Assembly (NCBI GenBank): GCA_036556985.1
Contig: DATBIK010000052.1
Location: forward strand, 1 to 7,234
Length of the DNA stretch: 7,234 nucleotides
Direction: 5' to 3'
From: JAPSGM01 sp036556985
GTDB taxonomy: Bacteria; Chloroflexota; Limnocylindria; QHBO01
This document shows positions 1-5,417 of the stretch, piece by piece; positions within the stretch are counted from its first letter, which is position 1; every line of letters starts with the position of its first letter. The notes under the pieces are model-generated. The model was not told where the DNA came from and did no database searches. It saw only the letters and a list, made by a program, of their open reading frames with translations. A program made the position numbers and the translations under genes.

Positions 1-96
1 AACCGCGTCCATCGTCTCGTGGCGGTGGACGCCTCGGGACGGCCGGTGGGCGTGCTGTCGGCGACCGACTACGTCACGCTCGCCGCGGAGGCCTGA
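1..96 (+). CDS. CBS-domain protein, C-terminal end (partial)
   Basis: This is the last 31 codons of a gene that begins before the window, in frame from base 1 to the TGA at 94-96. The peptide contains RLVAVDASGRPVGVLSATD, which matches the end of a CBS domain: a strand ending in V-x-D, a G-R-P turn, then the G-V-L-S strand followed by a D at the start of the last helix. CBS pairs usually bind adenosine nucleotides and regulate enzymes, channels or stand-alone stress proteins. Which of these this protein is cannot be told from the fragment. The tail after the domain is only about ten residues, so the CBS domain closes the protein. A stem-loop follows 33 bases after the stop. Confidence 0.8.
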   Translation, partial: NRVHRLVAVDASGRPVGVLSATDYVTLAAEA

Positions 97-129
97 CGCC
101 TCCGCTCATTCACGCTCCGGTGATCTGGA

Positions 130-160
130 CCGATGGCCGGGTCTTCCGCCCGGCCATCGG
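130..160 (+). terminator. Stem-loop after the CBS-domain gene, probable terminator
   Basis: A perfect 12-bp inverted repeat, CCGATGGCCGGG (130-141) against CCCGGCCATCGG (149-160), closes a 7-base loop (TCTTCCG). It begins 33 bases past the TGA of the upstream gene. There is no U-tract, so if it terminates it does so as the U-less, GC-rich kind common in high-GC bacteria, or it protects the 3' end of the mRNA. The stem is clear in the sequence; the terminator role is inferred from position. Confidence 0.6.
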
Positions 161-488
161 CCTACTCGCCCTGAGTGATGTTCGGGCGGCAACCACGTTC
201 GAGACGCCGCTCCCCGTCACGGAGCGCCGGAGCGCATACGGAGACGCGAATCCGGGTACGGAGCCGGGCAATCCGTAGACGGATCGGTAGCGTCCCGGAC
301 GACAGCCACGGCATCGGTCCATAGAGTCGAGTGCGGCCAGGAGGGGCAGCACAGTCCCGAGTCCGCGTCGTTCAGACCCGTCGCGGACTGCAGGCGAACC
401 CCAGCGAGGTGCGCGTGATCCACGAGGCGGCGGAGCCGTTCGGACCGGACGAAGACGCCGATGTCGATCACCGAGCCGAGCCGGAACG
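161..488. other. Intergenic stretch with no convincing gene
   Basis: No reading frame here looks like a protein. The forward frame open from GTG 331 into the next gene has an unremarkable, low-conservation-looking N-terminus, and the reverse frames are shadows of the next gene. A 48-codon frame at 179-325 is mostly arginine and serine. What stands out is a set of ACGGA repeats at about 20-base spacing (219-283), a -10-like TAGAGT at 322-327, and a hairpin with an 8-bp stem AGTCCGCG/CGCGGACT at 360-367 and 382-389. No tRNA fold or SRP RNA core was found. The region probably carries the control sequences of the gene at 502, and perhaps a short transcript. Confidence 0.5.
219..283. repeat. Four ACGGA repeats at helical spacing
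   Basis: ACGGA occurs at 219-223, 238-242, 258-262 and 279-283. Starts are 19, 20 and 21 bases apart, and the first three copies read ACGGAG. The last two copies sit in a longer shared unit, AATCCG-N3-ACGGA, at 249-262 and 270-283. The last unit is also a small inverted repeat, ATCCGT-AG-ACGGAT (271-284). Spacing near two helical turns would put all copies on one face of the DNA, as expected for cooperative binding sites. The repeats are read directly; any regulatory role is inference, and the short unit could be chance in GC-rich DNA. Confidence 0.35.
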
Positions 489-494
489 TAGACT
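489..494 (+). promoter_or_regulatory. -10-like box TAGACT directly before the gene at 502
   Basis: TAGACT matches the TAnnnT form of a sigma-70 -10 element. Only 7 bases (495-501) separate it from the ATG at 502, so transcription would start at or next to the A of the start codon and give a leaderless mRNA. No Shine-Dalgarno sequence precedes this ATG, which agrees. No good -35 is visible at 17 bases (GATCAC at 466-471). Confidence 0.5.
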
Positions 495-501
495 GAGCGC
501 G

Positions 502-1032
502 ATGTCCGAAGCCGACGCGCCCGAGCCGCGCCGGTCGGACCGCGCGAGGGGGGCTGTCCCCTCCACGGCCGACCAGGCAGGCGCCGCCGATTCCGCTGCC
601 GCCGCTCTTCGTGATGCGGAGGCGATCGCCGCGCGCGTCGCTGCCGACGAGCGCGCTGCCGACGAGGAGCGCGAGCGCCTGGCGCGCGAGCCGCTTCCCG
701 TGATGGCGGCACGGGCCGAGCAGGTCTTCCAGGCCTGGCCCGACGAGATCATCCACGCCGAGCGCCATGCGGCCATGATCGAGCGAGGCCAGGACACGCC
801 ACTCTCCGGCGGGACGCTCTACCTCACGTCGCGCCGCCTCGTCCATGTCGGTCGCGAAGCGGTCGTGGAGATCGGCCTGGAACGCATCACCGACATGGCG
901 GTCGCGCTCGAGCGCCTGCTGCTGATCGAGCTGACCGATGGTTCCGACCTCGCCATTGAGGTGGACGGCCCGCGCCTTCTCCGTGTCCAGGTGGCGACGG
1001 CTCGCGCCGTGCTTCGGGAGCGCACCCCATGA
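502..1032 (+). CDS. PH/GRAM-like domain protein, function unknown
   Basis: The protein has 176 aa. Residues 1-28 are polar and probably disordered. Residues 29-75 are a charged, alanine-rich stretch (ADERAADEERERLAREP) likely to form a long helix or coiled coil. The remainder (about 76-172) looks like a small beta-sandwich of the GRAM or bacterial PH type: LSGGTLYLTSRRLVHVG, then VVEIGLERITDMAV, LLLIELTDGSDLAIEV, and a closing helix RLLRVQVATARAVL. The pattern 'G-x-L-Y-L-T-S-R-R-L' with later 'L-x-x-I' is typical of that fold. There is no signal peptide or membrane segment, so it is probably cytosolic. ATG 502 is chosen because a -10 box lies 7 bases upstream and the extension back to GTG 331 has no recognisable content. 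The stop overlaps the J-domain start (ATGA), so the two are probably co-translated. The domain call is by pattern only, and the function is unknown. Confidence 0.75.
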   Translation: MSEADAPEPRRSDRARGAVPSTADQAGAADSAAAALRDAEAIAARVAADERAADEERERLAREPLPVMAARAEQVFQAWPDEIIHAERHAAMIERGQDTPLSGGTLYLTSRRLVHVGREAVVEIGLERITDMAVALERLLLIELTDGSDLAIEVDGPRLLRVQVATARAVLRERTP

Positions 1033-1538
1033 GCCAGCTGCCCGACTACTACCGGATCCTGCAGGTCGACCCCGAGGCCGATGCCGAGATCATCACCGCC
1101 GCGTTCCGGGTCCTCGCCCGCCGGCTCCATCCCGACCGGGACATCACCGGCGTCCAGGAGTTCCGCATGTCCGAGCTGAACCGCGCTTACGCGATCCTCC
1201 GCGATCCGGCGAAACGGCAGCAGTACGACGCCGAGCGCGCGCTCATGCAGCCGATGGGACCCGGGACCGAGGGGCCGCCGCGGCGCGGCGGCCTGGCCGC
1301 ACGCTGGCATGGCGACGCCGGAACGGAGACATCGGTCCGGCCCGACCCTGCCGCGAACGAGACGCGGCTGAACTTCGGGCGCTTTGCCGGGATGACGCTG
1401 CGCGAGATCGCGGCGCAGGACACCGAGTACCTGCGCTGGCTGTCGCGCCATTCGTCGGGGCTCCGGTATCGGGCCGAGATCGAGCGCATCCTGCGGGCTG
1501 ACCCGCAGGCGAGCTACTCCCCCCGCACCTCGCGGTAG
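1029..1538 (+). CDS. J-domain (DnaJ-like) protein with C-terminal FGR-type module
   Basis: The protein has 169 aa. Residues 5-67 form a J domain: DYYRILQVDPEAD, a helix II ending in LARRLHPDRD, and helix III with LNRAYAILRDPAKRQQYD. The HPD triad (34-36) needed to stimulate the Hsp70 ATPase is intact. The glycine/phenylalanine region, zinc-finger repeats and substrate-binding domains of true DnaJ are absent, so this is a short class III type co-chaperone rather than dnaJ itself. A G/P-rich linker (74-112) leads to a conserved-looking tail at 113-155: FGRFAGMTLREIA followed by YLRWLSRHSSG and an amphipathic helix. That tail resembles the 'FGkyrG..L.ei....YL.WL' pattern of DUF3820-like modules, an assignment made from memory. 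It starts within the stop of the upstream gene (4-base overlap). Its last 25 bp overlap the 3' end of the convergent response-regulator gene. Confidence 0.88.
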   Translation: MSQLPDYYRILQVDPEADAEIITAAFRVLARRLHPDRDITGVQEFRMSELNRAYAILRDPAKRQQYDAERALMQPMGPGTEGPPRRGGLAARWHGDAGTETSVRPDPAANETRLNFGRFAGMTLREIAAQDTEYLRWLSRHSSGLRYRAEIERILRADPQASYSPRTSR

Positions 1539-2194
1539 CGCCGGGCGGCCTCCGCCCGGTTCCGCACCCCCAGCTTGTGGAGGATGCTGCCCACGTGCGT
1601 CTCCACCGTTCGGGGTGAGATGCCGAGCTGCTCGCCGATCTCCCGGTCGGTACGGCCCGCGGCGAGGTGCCGCAGCACCTCACCCTCCCGCGCGCTGAGC
1701 AGGCCGAGCACGTCGTCCTCGGCGCCACGTGCCTGCGCCGGGCCGGAGCTGGCGCGGCCGGCCAGGACGCGGACCACCTCGGCTGCCATGCCACGCGACA
1801 TCGGCAAGTCGCCGCGGCGGATGCCGCGCACTGCGCGAAGGAGCGCATCGGGGTTGAGATCCTTGGTCAAGAAGCCGGCCGCGCCCTCGCGGACCGCGTC
1901 GAGCAGGTCGCGGCGCTCCGACGACACGGTCAGCATCACGATCTTCGTGTCGGGCAGGCGCGGCCGCAGCTCGCGCAGGACGTGGATGCCGTCGCTGCCG
2001 GCCAGGTTGATGTCGAGCAGCAGGATGTCCGGCCGCAGCTTCGGGGCGAGCAGGAGCGCCTCGTCGGCGCTGCCCGCCTCGCCAACGATCTCGACGTCCG
2101 GCGCGGTGAGCGCCTGGCGCACCGCGGAGCGCACGAGGGCATGGTCGTCGACGAGCATGACCCGCAGCAGCCGATCCTCGTGCTCCTTGCTCAA
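1514..2194 (-). CDS. NarL/LuxR-family response regulator
   Basis: The protein has 226 aa. Residues 10-125 are a receiver domain with the acidic pair D16-D17, phosphoacceptor D61 (in LLLDINLAG), T89 and K111 (FLTKDLNP), so all catalytic positions are present. Residues 163-222 are a LuxR-type helix-turn-helix: LSAREGEVLRHLAAGRTDRE, then IGEQLGISPRTVETHVGSIL and KLGVRNRAEAARR. It should bind DNA as a dimer after phosphorylation by the adjacent kinase. The start is TTG 2194: it overlaps the kinase stop (TTGA) and has a strong GGAGGG ribosome site 6 bases upstream. It also keeps the first beta strand (LLRVMLVDDH), which ATG 2158 would cut. Longer in-frame starts up to 2404 lie inside the kinase gene and add unrelated sequence. 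The 3' end overlaps the J-domain gene by 25 bp. Confidence 0.93.
   Translation of the reverse strand: MSKEHEDRLLRVMLVDDHALVRSAVRQALTAPDVEIVGEAGSADEALLLAPKLRPDILLLDINLAGSDGIHVLRELRPRLPDTKIVMLTVSSERRDLLDAVREGAAGFLTKDLNPDALLRAVRGIRRGDLPMSRGMAAEVVRVLAGRASSGPAQARGAEDDVLGLLSAREGEVLRHLAAGRTDREIGEQLGISPRTVETHVGSILHKLGVRNRAEAARRYREVRGE
1541..1559 (+). terminator. GC-rich hairpin right after the J-domain stop, inside the opposing gene
   Basis: CCGGGCGG (1541-1548) pairs with CCGCCCGG (1552-1559) around a 3-base CCT loop, beginning 2 bases after the TAG of the J-domain gene and followed by TTCC. It sits within codons for the C-terminal helix of the response regulator on the other strand (around RAEAARR). 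It could terminate the + strand unit, but Arg/Ala/Glu codons in GC-rich DNA produce such hairpins by chance. No U-tract is present. Confidence 0.35.
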
Positions 2195-3702
2195 CCGGCT
2201 CCCTCCAACGGCACGTCCAGGACGATGCGGGTCCCGTCCTGCGGCGCGCTCTCGATGTGCAGCTCGGCGCCGATGATCCCGGCCCGCTCGCGCATGCCAC
2301 GCAGACCATACCGGCTCGATGCCGTCTGGCCAGGGTCGAAGCCGCGCCCGTTGTCGGTCACCTCGAAGCGCAGGCCCGAAGGAACGGCCCGCAGGCGGAC
2401 CCACACACGCGTCGCATCCGCGTGGCGGCGTACGTTCGTGAGCGCCTCCTGCAGGACGCGCAACAGCTCTGCCTGGGCGCGGGTGGGCAGGCGCTCACCC
2501 GTCCCGTCGACCTCGCACTCGGCAGGGATGCCGAACCGATCGGCGAAGTCCTCCACGGATCGGGCGACGACCTGGGCGAACGAGGCGCCCTCCGCCGGCC
2601 TGAGCGCCAAGATGGCCTGGCGCGCCTCCGACAGGGCCGATTCGATGGCGCCCGCCACCTCGTCCGCCAGCTCCCTTGCGGGTGGCGCCAGGTCCTCCAG
2701 GGCGGCGAGGCGCGACTGCTTCAGCTTCGCATACCACAGCTCCTGGCTCATCCCATCGTGGATCTCGCGGGCCAGGCGCGCGCGCTCCTCGGCGGTCGCC
2801 CGCTCGACCTCCGCCTCGCGCAGCCGGACGAGCTCCTCGTTGGCGAACCGCAGCGCCCGGACGTCCGACCGTGCCTCCGCACCCACGACCACGAGCAGTA
2901 CGGCGTAGAAGGCCATTCGCAGCAGATCTCCGGTGGTGACCAGCGACTGATACGAGCCCGGATGGATGGCCGAATGGACCTGGCTGAAGGCGGCGAGGAT
3001 GAAGCCGATGGCGAGGAAGGCCTCTGCGGTGCGCCCGTCACGGCGGTAGAGGCGGTACGAGATGAGCGCCGCCGCCAGGAAGCCGAGGCCGATACCCGCC
3101 TGCAGCAGGATGAGGACCACGCCGCTCGACTGCAGGAGCGGTTGGGTTGGATCGGACTCCAGGTGGGCGAGCGCGCTGGCGTCGAGGAGGACCGGCAGGC
3201 TGTCGCGCATCGGGATCATGAGAACGCTGATGCCGGCCATGACGGCAGCCGGCACCAGCAGCACGGCGAAGGGTGGAACCGCGCGCTGCATCGTGGGCCT
3301 GAGCGCGGCGAGGCCGGCGATCACGAAGAGGATCACGGCGATGCCGCGACCGATGATCACCGACCACAGCGGCAGCTGGCCCGGCTCGGCGAGATCGAGG
3401 CCGAGCTCGCGGCTGGCGCCGGCCACCGCGATGCCGATGAAGACCAGGTTCTGCGTCGCGAGCACGAGGAATGCTGCCGCCCGTACGAGGCCGGCGCGTT
3501 CCCCGCCTTCGCGATAGTGGACCCAGGCCAGGATCGCCACCGCCACCGCGACGAGGCTTGCCGCCGCGTTGAGGACGAGGTCGAGCGGACCATTGACGAA
3601 GGCCGGCACGAGCCGTGGGTCCACCCACAGCACGACGGTGAGCGCGGTGAGCAGCACCGGCACGGCGGCGATGACGATATCGCTGCGACGATCAGCCGCC
3701 AT
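2191..3702 (-). CDS. Membrane-bound NarL-type sensor histidine kinase (HisKA_3)
   Basis: The protein has 503 aa. The N-terminal half carries about eight hydrophobic segments (roughly 8-26, 40-61, 73-95, 113-134, 143-164, 195-215, 227-245 and 255-274) with a more polar loop at 165-194. A charged helix (280-310) leads to a HisKA_3 dimerisation domain with phosphoacceptor H315 in ARLAREIHDGMSQEL. The HATPase_c domain (about 405-500) shows the N box (EALTNVRRHA, N423), the G1 box (VTDNGRGF, D450) and the glycine lid YGLRGMRERAG. It should autophosphorylate and pass phosphate to D61 of the regulator encoded immediately downstream through a TTGA overlap. The signal is unknown: there is no PAS, GAF or HAMP domain, so sensing is probably by the membrane bundle. 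ATG 3702 is preferred; an in-frame TTG at 3720 would add six residues, and neither has a clear ribosome site. Confidence 0.92.
   Translation of the reverse strand: MAADRRSDIVIAAVPVLLTALTVVLWVDPRLVPAFVNGPLDLVLNAAASLVAVAVAILAWVHYREGGERAGLVRAAAFLVLATQNLVFIGIAVAGASRELGLDLAEPGQLPLWSVIIGRGIAVILFVIAGLAALRPTMQRAVPPFAVLLVPAAVMAGISVLMIPMRDSLPVLLDASALAHLESDPTQPLLQSSGVVLILLQAGIGLGFLAAALISYRLYRRDGRTAEAFLAIGFILAAFSQVHSAIHPGSYQSLVTTGDLLRMAFYAVLLVVVGAEARSDVRALRFANEELVRLREAEVERATAEERARLAREIHDGMSQELWYAKLKQSRLAALEDLAPPARELADEVAGAIESALSEARQAILALRPAEGASFAQVVARSVEDFADRFGIPAECEVDGTGERLPTRAQAELLRVLQEALTNVRRHADATRVWVRLRAVPSGLRFEVTDNGRGFDPGQTASSRYGLRGMRERAGIIGAELHIESAPQDGTRIVLDVPLEGAG
2201..2206 (-). promoter_or_regulatory. 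Ribosome binding site GGAGGG fixing the TTG start of the regulator
   Basis: On the minus strand GGAGGG lies within the last codons of the kinase gene, 6 bases before TTG 2194. It is the clearest Shine-Dalgarno sequence in the window. It supports TTG over the internal ATG at 2158, and it fits translation of the second gene of an operon, in contrast to the apparently leaderless first genes. Confidence 0.75.
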
Positions 3703-3737
3703 GGATCGCGCGGATCCCAAGGGTGGGCACGACCGGA

Positions 3738-3743
3738 AGGATA
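3738..3743 (-). promoter_or_regulatory. Possible -10 box TATCCT of the kinase-regulator operon
   Basis: On the minus strand TATCCT ends 35 bases before ATG 3702 and 17 bases before TTG 3720. Transcription would begin near 3731, leaving a 5' leader of about 29 bases before ATG 3702 or 11 before TTG 3720. No convincing -35 element is seen, and no other good candidate lies between gatB and the kinase. Weak call. Confidence 0.3.
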
Positions 3744-3826
3744 CGAGCCGCGGTCCACCTTCGGCCCGCTGGAGCCGGACCTGTGGGCCAAGAGGAACGC
3801 ACCTGAACGCGGGCTCAAGCCCGTTA

Positions 3827-3846
3827 TGGCCCGATGCATCGGGCCA
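3827..3846. terminator. Perfect 20-bp palindrome after gatB, probable terminator
   Basis: Positions 3827-3846 form a perfect palindrome that folds as TGGCCCGA-TGCA-TCGGGCCA, starting 11 bases beyond the gatB stop on the minus strand. A second small hairpin, CGGGC-TTGA-GCCCG on the minus strand, follows at 3809-3824 or so. Neither has a U-tract. Position and tandem arrangement suggest a U-less terminator or an mRNA 3'-end stabiliser for gatB, separating it from the kinase operon. A perfect palindrome could also be a dimeric protein site. Confidence 0.55.
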
Positions 3847-3857
3847 CGGGGCACACG

Positions 3858-5327
3858 TCAGCTGTCCAGCTGGCGGCGGAGCTCCTCGTTCACGAGCCTG
3901 GCGTCGGCGCGGCCGGCCGTGCGCTTCATGACCTGGCCCACCAGGAAGCCGGCGATCTGCTGCTTCCCGGCGCGGTACTCGGCCACCTGTTCGGGGGACT
4001 CCGCGAGGACCGCGGCCACCTCCTCGGCGATGAGGGAGCTGTCGCTCAGCTGGCCGAGGCCCTCTTCCTCGATGACCGCCCGTGGTGACTCCCCGCTGGC
4101 AAAGCAGCGAGCCAGCACGGCCTTCGCGTTCGTGCCGGAGACGCGTCCGGACTCGACCTCGACGACCAGCTCCGCCAACCCCTCCGGCCGCAGCGCCACC
4201 GCCCCGGCCCGCAGACCGTCGGCGGCGTGCTGGTTCAGCAGCCGGCTGAATTCGCCGGTCACCCAGTTCGCGGCAGCCTTGGGCGCGACTCCGGCGGCCG
4301 CTACCCCGTCGAAGTAGTCGGCCAGCTGGACGTCGGCGCTGAGCACGCCGGCGTCGTAGTCGGAGAGGCCCAGCGACTCGACGTAGCGCGCACGACGCGC
4401 GGCAGGCAGCTCCGGCAGCCCGGCCCGCAGCTCCGCCACCCAGGCCGCCGACGGGCGGAGCGGCGGCAGGTCGGGCTCCGGAAAGTAGCGGTAGTCGTTC
4501 GCCTCCTCCTTCGAGCGCTGCGACAGCGTGCGCCCGGCGGTCTCGTCCCAGCCGCGCGTCTCCTGGACGAGCCGCTCCCCGCGCTCAAGCGCCTCGGCGT
4601 GCCGGGCGACCTCGAACTCCATCGCCCGCTCCAGCGAGCGGAAGCTGTTCAGGTTCTTGACTTCGACCTTGGTGCCGAACTCGGTCGAGCCCATCGGCCG
4701 CAACGAGACGTTGCCCTCGATCCGCATCGAACCGGTCTCCATGTCGCCGTCCGAGGCGCCGATGTAGCGCAGGATGTCGCGCAGCGTCTCGCCGTACGCG
4801 CGGGCCTGGGCCGGCGAGCGGACATCGGGCTCGGTGACGATCTCCATGAGCGGCACGCCCGCCCGGTTGAAATCGACCAGCGTGTGACCCCGGCCGCCGT
4901 GGAGGAGGCGCGCGGTGTCCTCCTCGAGATGGACGCGGGTGATGCCGATGGCGACATCGGTCCCCTCTGCGGCGACCGGCACCGACAGGCGGCCATTCGC
5001 GCACAGCGGCAGGGCGTACTGGCTGATCTGGTAGCCCTTCGGCAGGTCGGGGTAGAAGTAGTTCTTGCGCTCGAAACGAACCGCCTCGGTCTGCACCTCG
5101 CAGTCGAGCGCCAAGCCGGTGAGCATGACGAGCTCGACCGCGCGGCGGTTGATGACCGGCAGCGTGCCCGGCATCCCCAGGCAGACCGGGCAGACGCGGG
5201 TGTTCGGCTCGTCGGCCTGCCCCGGCGGCGGCGCGGTGGGACAGCCGCAGAACATCTTCGATGCGGTCTTCAGCTGGGCGTGCACCTCGATGCCGATGAC
5301 CGTCTCGTAGCGGGTCGCGATGGACAT
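3858..5327 (-). CDS. gatB: Aspartyl/glutamyl-tRNA(Asn/Gln) amidotransferase subunit B
   Basis: The protein has 489 aa, a normal GatB length. GatB binds misacylated Glu-tRNA(Gln) or Asp-tRNA(Asn), activates the acyl group with ATP, and amidates it with ammonia from GatA. Family landmarks in order: YETVIGIEVHAQLKT at 7-21; CGC and CPVCLG (C27, C29, C46, C49), the four-cysteine zinc site kept in many but not all GatBs; RKNYFYPDLPKGYQISQ at 88-104; ITRVHLEEDTARLLH; DFNRAGVPLMEIVTEPD at 152-168; KVEVKNLNSFRS; and DYRYFPEPDLPPL. The YqeY/tail domain at about 340-489 includes FLVGQVMKRT and ends in VNEELRRQLDS. ATG 5327 is chosen because the homology starts there and a TACAAT box lies 6 bases upstream; ATG 5381 would place that promoter inside the gene. 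gatC and gatA are not adjacent on either side, so the complex is encoded at split loci. Confidence 0.97.
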   Translation of the reverse strand: MSIATRYETVIGIEVHAQLKTASKMFCGCPTAPPPGQADEPNTRVCPVCLGMPGTLPVINRRAVELVMLTGLALDCEVQTEAVRFERKNYFYPDLPKGYQISQYALPLCANGRLSVPVAAEGTDVAIGITRVHLEEDTARLLHGGRGHTLVDFNRAGVPLMEIVTEPDVRSPAQARAYGETLRDILRYIGASDGDMETGSMRIEGNVSLRPMGSTEFGTKVEVKNLNSFRSLERAMEFEVARHAEALERGERLVQETRGWDETAGRTLSQRSKEEANDYRYFPEPDLPPLRPSAAWVAELRAGLPELPAARRARYVESLGLSDYDAGVLSADVQLADYFDGVAAAGVAPKAAANWVTGEFSRLLNQHAADGLRAGAVALRPEGLAELVVEVESGRVSGTNAKAVLARCFASGESPRAVIEEEGLGQLSDSSLIAEEVAAVLAESPEQVAEYRAGKQQIAGFLVGQVMKRTAGRADARLVNEELRRQLDS

Positions 5328-5333
5328 GGCCCG

Positions 5334-5339
5334 ATTGTA
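5334..5339 (-). promoter_or_regulatory. -10 box TACAAT of gatB, leaderless arrangement
   Basis: On the minus strand TACAAT (five of six bases of TATAAT) is followed by six bases, CGGGCC, and then the gatB ATG. Transcription would begin at the A of ATG or within a base of it, so the mRNA would have no leader. No Shine-Dalgarno sequence precedes this ATG. No clear -35 is seen at the usual distance. Confidence 0.65.
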
Positions 5340-5404
5340 GGGCGCCTTCGGTCCACGCTCGCGGTGCCCCAAAAGGACCATGGCCCGCGCCGGCTGGGTG
5401 ACCC

Positions 5405-5410
5405 TACGCT
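5405..5410 (+). promoter_or_regulatory. -10-like box TACGCT of the PAS receptor gene
   Basis: TACGCT fits TAnnnT and lies 7 bases before the TTG at 5418, the same geometry as the boxes of gatB and of the gene at 502. It is the main reason to place the start of the receptor at this TTG. It faces away from the gatB promoter; the two boxes are 65 bases apart in a 90-bp divergent intergenic region. Confidence 0.45.
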
Positions 5411-5417
5411 CCCATCC

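Noticed and set aside
179..325. 48-codon frame (MFGRQPRSRRRSPSRS...)
   Set aside because: It is Arg/Ser-rich, with no ribosome site and no similarity to a known small protein; chance is the better explanation.
331..400. Possible small SRP RNA or tRNA, suggested by GGCCAGGAGGGGCAGCA and CGTTCAGACCCG
   Set aside because: The SRP core lacks the required GGTCAGGYCCGGAAGG tetraloop order, and the T-loop-like string has no matching acceptor, D or anticodon arms.
331..501. N-terminal extension of the gene at 502 back to GTG 331
   Set aside because: The extra 57 residues have no recognisable fold. The TAGACT box sits inside the extension 7 bases before ATG 502, and the TAGAGT box before 331 is too close (3 bases) to give a leader or leaderless start there.
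217..846. Minus-strand frames opposite the PH/GRAM-like gene (also 110-712)
   Set aside because: They show no domain pattern, no promoter or ribosome site, and they cross the intergenic region into the coding part of the + strand gene.
2195..2404. Longer response-regulator start at 2404
   Set aside because: The added 70 residues lie wholly within the kinase ATPase-domain coding region and carry no receiver sequence. TTG 2194 has a strong ribosome site.
2257..4317. A 686-codon open frame on the + strand opposite the kinase and gatB
   Set aside because: It spans two well-identified minus-strand genes and their intergenic gap. Its protein is low-complexity, rich in R, G, A, E, D and H, with no domain. 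It is the expected antisense shadow of GC-biased codons.
5328..5381. gatB start at ATG 5381
   Set aside because: It would add 18 residues not seen in GatB and would place the TACAAT promoter box inside the gene.
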